Below, piece after piece: positions 34,884-45,300 of a DNA stretch of 64,000 bases. The notes below the pieces were generated by a model. That model did not search any database and was not told where the DNA came from. It saw only the letters and a list, made by a program, of their open reading frames with translations. Location: the NCBI GenBank assembly GCA_905339295.1, contig CAJPFI010000054.1, forward strand, positions 1 through 64,000, given 5' to 3'. Within the stretch, counting starts at the first letter, position 1; each line of letters opens with the position of its first letter. The translations under genes were made by a program, and so were the position numbers. The DNA comes from Burkholderiales bacterium. Lineage in GTDB: Bacteria > Pseudomonadota > Gammaproteobacteria > Burkholderiales > Casimicrobiaceae.

Positions 34884-35044
34884 GTGGGTCGGGCTGAAGC
34901 CCGACGATCGGGCGAAGCCGATCTCGCGAAGCCCGTCGGGCTGAAGCCCGACCCACGACAGCGTCCCATGTCGGGCTGAAGCCCGACCCACGACGGCGTC
35001 CCGCGGACGCCGCGCGGCACTTGTGGGTCCGGCTTCAGCCGGAC
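34884..35044. repeat. REP-like palindrome cluster 2
   Basis: GTCGGGCT-GA-AGCCCGAC occurs at 34888-34905, 34935-34952 and 34970-34987; the variant GTCCGGCT-TC-AGCCGGAC closes it at 35027-35044. Most are extended by GTGGGT or ACCCAC, as in clusters 1 and 3. Confidence 0.9.
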
Positions 35045-35105
35045 GAATCGCGGTCAGCCGATCGGCCGAAGGCGGCCGCGGGGCACCACGGCGGAGACTC
35101 GCCCG

Positions 35106-35694
35106 GTGGCCCGCAATCGCTCTCGCCGTGACAGCCGTTTGCCGACGGATTCCTCGCGCGGTGCGCGCTGCGCCGCCCTGCGCCCGTCGCGCCGGCGCGT
35201 TCCGTCCATCGCGGAATCGCCCGGACATCCGGTCCCCGCGGCGCTGCTCCGCGCCGCGGCGCTCGATCCGCTGCGAACCACGGTCGCAATCAACGTCCGC
35301 GGCACCGTGACGATTCCCGCGGCGCTGCGCCGCGCGCTCGCGCTCGAGCCCGGCGGGCGGTTGATCGCGGAGGCGACGCCGGAAGGTGTGCTGCTCCGCC
35401 CCGCCATCACGTTTCCGCGTGACCGGTCCAGCGTGCGCGAGTTCCGGGCGGCGATCGAAGCGGGAGAGGAGCTGGAGGTGTCCCTGCGCAGGCGGAGACG
35501 GCGGGCGGCGGGGTGAGGGAAGTCGCTCGCGCATCGCGGGAGCGTTGGACGGTCGATGGGTCGCCGATGCGTTGGCCGCGCTGGAGCACGGGCCTCACGC
35601 CGCCGTTGCACTCCATGTCGCGAGCGGCCGCAATGCCACGCGCTCCGTCACGTTCGACCGTCGAGTGGTTACGCGCGCGCGTTCGCCCGCGTGA
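35106..35694 (+). pseudogene. Remnant of an AbrB-antitoxin / PIN-toxin module
   Basis: The frame 35106-35516 contains a SpoVT/AbrB-like segment, TVAINVRGTVTIPAALRRAL and LEPGGRLIAEATPEGVLLRP, near its middle, with an atypical Arg-rich N-terminus. Immediately after, in another frame up to 35694, comes the end of a PIN domain (ALHVASGRNATRSVTFDRRV). The first two-thirds of that toxin are missing. The antitoxin half might still be expressed; the toxin is not functional. Confidence 0.55.
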
Positions 35695-35784
35695 ATGCCG
35701 GAGCAGCCTGACCTTCCGCCGGACGGGCACCGGCTCGCGTCGCGAGGCGTGCCGGCGCTCGCGCTCGAGGCTGCGACCTAGGCC

Positions 35785-35827
35785 TTTCGGATGATTGCGC
35801 GGAGGCGTAACGTTTCCGATGATTCCG
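35785..35827 (+). promoter_or_regulatory. Direct repeats before the lipoprotein-RTX unit
   Basis: TTTCGGATGATTGCG (35785-35799) and TTTCCGATGATTCCG (35813-35827) match at 13 of 15 positions, 28 bp apart, about 100 bp before the start at 35923. A regulator could bind both on nearly the same face of the helix. No clear sigma-70 pair was found. Confidence 0.45.
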
Positions 35828-35922
35828 TCACATCGAAGTGCCGTTGGAACGTTGCCCGGGGTGTGGCGCGAATCGTCTGTCGACCCGCGTCGTCGAGTCG
35901 ACGCTGTCCAGCGGAGGTGACC

Positions 35923-36378
35923 TTGAATCGTTGCTTCTTGGCCGGCGCATTTGCATGTGCGGCGCTGCTGGCTGGCTGCGGCCTCGATGTGATGTACGCC
36001 GACTGGAAGGTCGACAGGCTTTGCAGGAACGATGGCGGGGTCAAGGTCTTCATCACAGACAAACCGCCCGTGGAATTCAAGATGCCGGACGGGAATGTTG
36101 ACTTAGGGGCCCTTCAACGAGCGAAGCCGGGACAGTCGTACTACTTGGTAAGAAACTGGACACGGATTCAGGAGCACGATCCCGAGATCACGCGGCTTGA
36201 ACTGCGGCTCATTCGAGGTCGTGATGAGGCTCTACTTGGCAAATCAGTTGTTTACATTCGCCCGATACAAAATGTTGGCGTCCCGGTCCTTTCACGCGCA
36301 GCGCATTCCTGCCCAGGTCCCGGGGATTTGGCGCAGCTTGTTGCAGAGGCGTTCTATACGTCGCCGAGCATGAAGTGA
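35923..36378 (+). CDS. Lipoprotein preceding the RTX lipase
   Basis: The 151-residue protein starts at TTG, 5 bp after a strong GGAGG; the next in-frame options cut the leader. The lipobox is AALLAGC (Cys18). The body includes VKVFITDKPPVEFKMPDG and ITRLELRLIRGRDEALLGKS and has no recognised domain. It is separated from the giant lipase gene by 7 bp, so they are an operon. DNA here is visibly richer in A/T than its surroundings. A chaperone, anchor or immunity role toward the lipase is possible but unproven. Confidence 0.75.
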   Translation: MNRCFLAGAFACAALLAGCGLDVMYADWKVDRLCRNDGGVKVFITDKPPVEFKMPDGNVDLGALQRAKPGQSYYLVRNWTRIQEHDPEITRLELRLIRGRDEALLGKSVVYIRPIQNVGVPVLSRAAHSCPGPGDLAQLVAEAFYTSPSMK

Positions 36379-36385
36379 CAAAACC

Positions 36386-39300
36386 GTGTCCGTATTAGCT
36401 ACGTTTCTCCATTCGGAGTTGGCATTCGCTGCCTACGCGGCGAATCTCTCAACTCAGGTGCAGGATCGAGATCTAACGGCGACGGGATTCGCAGCAGCTC
36501 ACGCAACTCGATTCGCGTCCGAATGGCTAGTTGTCGATTATTACGAGCACGGCTCGGAACCGTACTGGGTGTATGACCCCAACACCGGCCAGCCAGACGG
36601 TCCATATACAGAGAGCAACGGACTCGCCGCAACCGTATTCCAGAATATTGCCACCGGCGAGCGCGTTCTTGCGATCCGCGGGACCAACGATATTCACGAC
36701 GTTGGCACGGACGTTGTGTCGATCGCGGCACTGGGCTCCAGCAAGAACCAGGGGCAGTACCAGTCGCTTCGCCTCAAGGTCCAGGAATGGGTCACGAACG
36801 GCGTCCTGCCGTCGCAATTCGCCGTCACCGGCCACTCGCTGGGCGGATTCCTCGCCATCGGGCTTGCGCTCGAGTTTCCGCACGTCGTCGACCACGCGTA
36901 CCTCTACAACGCGCCGGGCCTGGGCGGTCTGACGAACCGCACGGTCCTCGACCAGATCGCCCGCATCTATCACATCACCGGCGGGAGCTACGACCCCGCG
37001 AAGTTCTCGAATGTTCGCGCGAAGCCGGGCACATCGCTGGTCGCCGGCCTTGGGACGCATCCGGCGTCGCCAATCCTCATCGAGGGCGAGGACCACGGCG
37101 GGCTCCTTATCGGGACCGACAACCATTCGATCAAGTATCTGGTCGATTCGCTCGCGATCCACGACGCCTTCGGCAGGCTGTCGCGCGACGACGCCTTCGC
37201 CACGATCGGCCGGCTCATTGCGGGATCGAGCGATCGGGCGCTCGGCAAGCTCGAGGGCGCGCTCGATGCGCTGCGCGCCACGTTGCTCGGAGGATCGGTG
37301 GCGCGAACCCCGGAGGAGAACCGGGACGCGCTGTTCCAGAACCTCCATGACCTGGCTGATGCCACCGGCTACCAGGCGCTGCTCTCTCGCGTGAACCTGA
37401 GGTCCGTCGGGGAGCTCGACCACGAGTCGCTCGCCTCGAACGCCAACGGCAGCCTCGGCGCCCTCGTCGCCCTGCGCCTCCTCGCCCCCTTTCAGCTGGG
37501 CAATGCGGACGCGCAGCTCGCCAGCGCGCACCCGGCGCTCGCCGCCGCGCTCCAGCACGATGCCGCGCTCGCTCCGTTCCGGCGAGACGCGGACGCCTAC
37601 TACTCCGGGGCCTGGCGGGCCGAGCGGGCGCGCCTGCTCGCGACGGTCGTCGCGCGTAACGAGGTGAACGGCGCTCCGGATCGCGCGCGCCGGTCGCCCA
37701 TGCTGCGCATGTATCGCGACCTCGAAGCCGGGCTCGCGCTCGACCCGCGTCCGCCGGATCGCCGGACCGCGCCGATCACGCAGGTCGCGTTCGGGCGCGA
37801 GGACGCAGGCAACACGATCGCCGGATCGCCGCTCGCGGACATCCTGTTCGGGGGCGCGCAGTCGGACAGCCTGAGCGGCGGCGGCGGCGCCGACCACCTC
37901 GAAGGGCGCCAGGGCGGCGACGTGCTGCGGGGAGGAGACGATGGCGACCGGCTGTTCGGGGGCGAAGGCGTCGACCTCCTCTACGGCGACGCCAGCGACG
38001 ATCGACTGTTCGGCGGCGAAGGCGCCGACGCGCTCGAGGGAGGCGCGGCCGACGATCTGCTCGACGGCGGCCGCGGCATCGACCAGCTTCGCGGTGGAGA
38101 AGGCTTCGACACCTACCGGATCCGCAGCGGCGACGGCAAGGACACGATCCTGGACTCGGATGCGCGCGGTCGCATCACCCAGGTCGACGCGAGCGGAGGC
38201 ACGATCGCGATCGCCGGCGTCGCAATGGCGGACCGCTCGGCCGCCAATCGCTGGTCGGTGCTCCTGGGCAGCGGCGTCGACGTCGTCGCGACGCGCAATT
38301 CCCCGCTCACGCTCACGATGCCCGACGGCACGCAGGTCGTCGTGGACGACGACCGCGAGGGCGCGCTCGGCATCACGCTGCTTCCGGACATTCCCGACCA
38401 GGCGACGACGAACACGATCCTCGGCGACCGCAATGCGGACCGTCGCGACACCCTTGCCGGCACGGCGTCGAACGACCTGATCGACGCGGGTGCGGACACG
38501 GACGCCGTGCTCGCGGGCCCCGGCGCGGATCGGGTGAAGGGCGGCGCAGGCCGCGACCGGCTCGACGGCGAGGCGGGCGACGACGTCCTTGAGGGCGGCA
38601 GCGAGGCGGACATCCTTGAGGGGGGCGCAGGTCGCGACCGTCTGTTCGCGGACGCCGCGTCGACGCTCGACCCGCTCGCTGCAGTCCGGGCCGCTGTCGC
38701 GTCAGCCGGATCGCCGACGGGTGCGCAGGGCGACTGGCTCTCCGGAAACGACGACGCCGACGTCCTGATCGGAGGTCTCGGGAACGACGGACTCGCCGGC
38801 GGGCAGGGCACGGACGTCCTCGTGGGCGGTGCCGGCGACGATTCGCTTCTCGGCGACGCGGACATCGCGCCCGTGTCGGGGACATGGGGGTTCAGCGACG
38901 TCGACGTGAACGGCGTGCTCACGCGCACGTTCACCGGCATGGACGACGGCGCCGGCGATCCCGTTGGCGGAGGCGGCGACAGCCTCTACGGCGGAACGGG
39001 AGCGGATTTCGCGTGGGGCGGCCGCGGAGACGATGCGATCTTCGGCGAAGCCGGGCACGACTTCCTGCAAGGCGACGCAGGCGCCGACGTGCTGGTCGGC
39101 GGCGACGGCAATGACCGGCTCGCGGGAGACGGCTCGGCGACGACGACGGGAGCCGATCAGGGCAACGACTTTCTCGACGGCGGCGCGGGCGACGACCGGC
39201 TCACGGGAGGAGGAGGAAGCGACGACCTCCTCGGCGGAGACGGCGACGACATCCTCGTCGGCGACGACACGACCGATCGCGTACCCGCCACGTTCCACGG

Positions 39301-42300
39301 CGCGGACCGGCTCGACGGCGGCGACGGCGACGACATCCTGAGCGGCGGGTTCGGCGCCGACGAGCTCATCGGCGGCGCAGGCAACGACACGATCGCGGCC
39401 GACCTGGCAGGCGTGGCGGGCGGCGGGGACGACATCGTCGACGCAGGCGACGGTGACGACATCGTCGATGCCGGCACGGGCAACGATCGCGTCGCCGGCG
39501 GCAGCGGTGCAGACCACCTCGACGGCGGCGACGGCCACGACGAGATCGCCGGCGACGACGGCGCGGACATCCTTGCAGGCGCCGCCGGCGACGACCTGCT
39601 CGAAGGCGGGTCCGACGACGACGAACTGTTCGGCGGCGACGGGCTCGACACGCTCGACGGCGGCGATGGCGACGACGCCCTGTCCGGCGGCGGCGGAGAC
39701 GACGACCTGCTCGGCGCGTCCGGCGACGACGGGCTGCACGGTGACGTCGGCGACGACCGGCTGTCCGGCGAGGACGGCGAGGACTATCTCGACGGCGGCG
39801 CAGGCAACGACGACCTCCACGGCGGCGACGGTACCGACGCGCTCGCCGGCGGCGCGGGAGACGACGTCCTCGACGGTGGCGGCGGCAAGGACCTGCTGAT
39901 GGGGGGTGCGGGCACGGATCGCTATCTGCTTGCGACCGACGGCCAACCCGACTTCCTCGCCGAGCTCGACGCGAGCGACGTCATCGTCGTTCCCGACGGC
40001 ATCGGAGCCTCGGCGCTCGACTTCCAGCGTGCATCCGACGAGTTCGGCAACGCCGGGCATCTCGCGATCCTCTCCGGCAATCAGCTGCTCGCGATAGCGC
40101 TGGACTGCCCGGACGACGGACGCCCGGAGATCCGGCTCGCCGACGGCACGATCATCGCCAGGACCGACATCGATTCCGCACTCGCCCGGCATCCGACGCT
40201 GGTCGTTCCGATCACGCTTCCGTCGTACCGCGGCGCGGGATCCGCCGCGATCGACGTCATGAGCTCGGCAGGCGGCGACTCCCGGCTCTCGGGCGGCGGC
40301 GGCGACGACACGCTGACCGGCAGCGTGTCGAGCGACGCGCTCGACGGCGGCGAGGGCGACGACGTTCTCGCCGGCGCCGGAGGCAGCGACACGCTGACCG
40401 GCGGCGCGGGCAACGACACGCTCGACGCCGGCGAGGGCGACGACACGCTCGATGGCGACGACGGCGACGACCGCCTCGCGGCGGGCGCAGGTGACGACGA
40501 GGTGAGCGGGGGCGCGGGCAACGACACGATTCTCGGCGACGCGGGCGCGGATCGGCTCGCGGGTGGCGATGGCGACGACACGATCGACGGCGGCATCGGG
40601 CGCGACACGATCGCGGGCAACGCGGGCAACGATGCCCTCGCCGGCGGCGACGGTAACGACAACCTCGACGGTGGCGGCGGCAACGACACGCTGAACGCGG
40701 GCGCCGGCAACGACACGCTGACCGGTGGCCCGGGCGACGACCTGCTCGACGGAGGCGAGGGCGACGACTCGTTCGTCGTCGACGGCCTCGGCAACGATCG
40801 CGTGCGCGACGCGGAAGGCGTGTCGACGGTGCGGTTCTCGGCCGGAATCGCTGCCGCGTCGCTCACGCTCGCCCGCGGCGCCGCCGGCTCCGCTGACGAG
40901 CACGCATTGATCGTCGACTTCGGCGGCGACAATCGCGTGACGATCGAGAATGGCCTGCGCGGCGGTCCCTCGCGCTACGTGTTCGACGACGGCACCGTCC
41001 TGGCACGCGCGCAGCTTCTCGACCTGCGGTGGTCCTCCGCGCTCACGCTGTCGGCCGACACGGCGCACCGCCAGGTCGCGGGTGGCGGGGGCGCGGATAC
41101 GCTGTCGGCCGGCAGCGCGATGTCGGTCGATCTCCGTGGCGGCGGCGGCAACGACTCGATCGCCGGCAGCCCGCTCGCCGACCTGCTCTCGGGCGATGGC
41201 GGCAGCGACCGGCTTACCGGCGACGCGGGCGACGATACGCTTCGGGGCGGCGCAGGCGGCGACACCCTCGACGCCGGGACGGGCGCCGACACCCTGTGGG
41301 GCGACGACGGCGACGACACGCTCGCCGGCGGCGACGGCGACGACCAGCTCGTGGGCGGGGCCGGCAACGACACGTTCGCGTCCGACGCCGGCAACGACGT
41401 TGCGCTCGGCGGCATGGGCGACGACATCTACCGCTTCGGTGCGGGCGCCGGCTACGACGTCGTCGTCGACACCGAGGGCGCGAACCGCGTGCGCTTCGCC
41501 GCCGGCCTGCGTTCGTCCGATGTCGCGTTTCGCGCCAGCGGCGACGACCTGATCGCGGCACTGGCGGATGGCAGCCGTCTGCTCATGCGTTACGCGATAT
41601 CTCCGCTGGGCGAAGTCACGCCGACGCGAATCGACACGTTCGAGTTCGACGGCGAGACGCTCACGCTCGCGCAGGCGCGGGCACGGGCGACCGCGTTCGT
41701 TGCGGGCGACCCGCTGCCGTCGGCCGTGGCCATTCCGACGATCGGCACCGGCGGCGACGACACGCTCGGCGGGGCGATCGCCTGGGGCCTGGACGGCGAC
41801 GACCGGCTCATCGGCGCGCGCCAGATCGGCGGGCCGGGCGACGACACGCTCGAGGGCGGCCGGGCGTTCGTCTTCGGCCGTGGCGACGGCCACGACACCG
41901 TGCAGGTCTGGAATCCGTGGTCGAAACAAACGGCCGCGACGCTGCCGTCGTGGATCGAGATGCAGCCCGGCGTCTCGGCGACCGACCTCGCGTTCGGCAT
42001 GGACGGGCGCGATCTCGTCGTCACGATCCGCGACACGGGCGACTCGGTCAGGGTACTCGGCCATTTCGAGCGCTCCGGCGCCTACCCGGCGTTCTCGTAT
42101 CCGTCGGCGATCGCAGGCATCCGGTTCGCCGACGGCACCACGACCGGCTTCGACGCGATGGCGTTCGCGATCGGTGTCGGCACCGACGGCGACGATCGCC
42201 TCGGCAGCGTTTCGGTGCTGCTCGACGACATCCGTGCCGGCGACGGCGACGACACGGTGACGCTGCACGAAACGATCGCATACGTCTACGGCGGCGACGG

Positions 42301-45300
42301 CGACGACACGCTCGCGGCCGACCCGTACCTGCCGGGCGACCGTTCGCGCCTGCACGGAGAAGGCGGCAACGACACGCTGGTCGCGGGATCCGCGAACGAC
42401 GCGCGCACCGAGCTCTACGGCGGCGACGGGAGCGACCGGCTGGTCGGCCATCCCGGCGCGCGGCTCGACGGCGGTCCCGGCGACGACCGACACGAACTGT
42501 GGGGCGGCGCGACCGGCGGCGCGATCGGCGTGCTGTTCGCGCGCGGCAGCGGACGCGACTCGATCACGTTCGGCGCGGACGAGTCGACGACTGCAAGCGG
42601 CCTGCGCTTCGAGATCCGCCTGCCGCAGGGCGACTACCGCGATCTTCTCGTCGAGCGCGACGACGACGACCTCGTGCTGCGCATCCGCGACCGCGACGAC
42701 AGGGTCGCCGTGCCGGATTTCTTCGCGGATGGCGCGCAACGCTCCGGGATGACGCAGCTCGCGCTCCTGCAGGCGGGAACCGGGTTCGTGCTGGCGGGCT
42801 CGCCTGACGCGGAGGCCCTCGCCGCACGCGCCGTCGTCGCGACTGCCATCGCGCAGACATGGTCGGGCGACGAAACTTCGGAGCTCCGCGTCGCCGCGGG
42901 CGGCAGCGATTCGCTCGATGGCGGCGGCGGCGACGACGAGATCGACGGCATGTCCGGCGACGACACGCTGTCGGGCGGTGCGGGCGACGACCTGATCCTC
43001 GGCCGGGGCGGCAACGACACGATCGACGGCGGCGACGGCGACGACGGGATCGCCGGCGGGCGCGGAGACGACGTGCTTCGGGGCGGCGCGGGGCACGACC
43101 GCATCGTCGACGCCTACGGCGACAACGTCGCCGACGGCGGCGAGGGCGATGACCTGGTCCGCCTCGAAGGCGCGTCCGGGCTCGCGCGCGGAGGCGCCGG
43201 GAACGATTCGCTCATCGCCTTGAACGGCAATCACCTGCTGATGGGCGACGACGGCGACGACACGCTCGCCGCCACGTCGGGAACGGTCGAGCTCGACGGC
43301 GGCGCGGGCGACGACATGCTCTCGATCGGCACCGCCGCGAGCGCGGTTGTGCACGTCGGGCGCGGGAGCGGCAACGACATCGCGGGCATCGGGGCATTCC
43401 GTGAGGGTGCGATCCGCGAGATTCGCATCGGCGCGGGCATCGCCCCGTCGCATGTCGCGATTCACCGCGAGAACGGGGATCTCGTCCTGTCGCTTGTCGG
43501 GTCCGGTGACACGTTGCGCGTGCGCTCCGGCTTCTCCGGCGAGCAATCCGCCGTCGACCGGATCCTGTTCGCCGACGGAGGGTCGCTCGACGTCGGGATG
43601 ATCCTGGCGCTCGCACGCCAGGGCTCCGGATTCGACGACGAGCTGATCGGCACGCCCGGCGACGACACGCTGTCGGGACTCGACGGCAACGACGTCGTCG
43701 ATGGCCGCGCAGGGAACGACTCCCTCTCCGGCGGCGCGGGCGACGACTCGCTCATCGGCGGCCTCGGCAACGACTTCCTCGACGGCGGCGCCGGTGCCGA
43801 CCGCATGACCGGCGGCTCGGGCGACGACGTGTACGCCTCCGACGACGCGGGCGACACGATCCTCGAACTCGCAGGCGAGGGCACCGACGAGCTCCGCACG
43901 TCGATCACGCGCGCAATGCCCGCCAACGTCGAACGTCTCCGGCTCACCGGCAGTGCCGACATCGGGGCCTACGGCACCGCGGGCAACGACGACCTCGTCG
44001 GAAACCCGGGACGCAACCTCCTTGTGGGCTATGGAGGCATCGACCGGCTCGCGGGCGGCGCCGGCGACGACACCTATTCGGTCACCGACAATGGCGACAC
44101 GATCGTCGAGCTCGCGAACGAGGGCGTCGACTCCGTGCAGGCGACGTTCACGTCCGCGCTCGGAGCGAACCTCGAGAATCTGCAGCTCGTCACGACCGCC
44201 GCCGTCGACGGCACCGGCAATGCGCTCGACAACGTGCTGACCGGCGGCGCGGGCGCGAACGTGCTGACCGGCCTTTCCGGCGACGACACGCTCGACGGGG
44301 GCGCGGGCGCCGACCGCCTGGTCGGCGGCGCCGGCAACGACACCTACACGATCGACCAAACCGGCGACATCGTCGTCGAGGTCGCGGGCGAGGGCGTCGA
44401 CACCGTGCGGGCATCGCTCTCGTTCGTGTTGCCCTCCGACCTCGAGAACCTCGTGCTGCTCGGCAGCGCGGCGCTCAACGCGACCGGCAATGCGGCCGCG
44501 AACCGGCTGACAGGGAATGCCGGCGCGAACGTCCTGGACGGCAAGGCGGGGGCCGATGCGATGGCGGGTGGCAAGGGCAATGACACCTATGTCGTCGACG
44601 CCGCCGCGGACGCGGTCTCCGAGCTCGCGAGCGAAGGGACCGACCTCGTGCAGTCGTCGGTGAGCTTCGTTCTCGCCGCCAACGTCGAGAACCTGACGCT
44701 CGCCGGCAGCGCGGCAATCGACGCGACCGGCAACGCCATGGTCAACACGCTCGTCGGGAATGCCGGCGCGAACACGCTCGACGGCGGCGCCGGCGCCGAT
44801 GCGATGCGCGGCGCCGCCGGCGACGACACGTATGTCGTCGACTCGTCCGGCGACATCGTCACCGAGAACGCTTCCGAAGGCGCCGACACGATTCGCTCAA
44901 CGATCGGCTGGACGCTGGGCAACAACCTCGAACGCCTCGAACTGACGGGTTCGGCGGCCGTCAACGCGACCGGCAATGCGCTCGCCAACGCGCTCACCGG
45001 CAACGCCGCGAACAACGTCCTCGACGGCAAGGCGGGCGTCGACACGATGCGCGGCGGCGCCGGCAACGACACCTACGTCGTCGACGCGACCGGCGACATC
45101 GTCACCGAGAACGCGAACGAGGGCATCGACCTTGTCCGGTCGTCGGTCACCTGCACGCTCGCCGCGAACGTCGAGAACCTGACGCTCACCGGAACCGCGG
45201 CGATCAACGCGACCGGCAACGCGTTGACCAACGTGCTCACCGGCAACGCCGCGGGCAACGTCCTCGACGGCAAGGCGGGCGCCGACACGATGCGCGGCGG

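Noticed and set aside
38702-44359. A 1885-codon open frame antisense to the RTX gene
   Set aside because: It arises because the repeated GGC/GAC codons leave no stops on the other strand. Its composition is Val/Arg/Asp/Ala noise, and the sense frame has clear RTX motifs.
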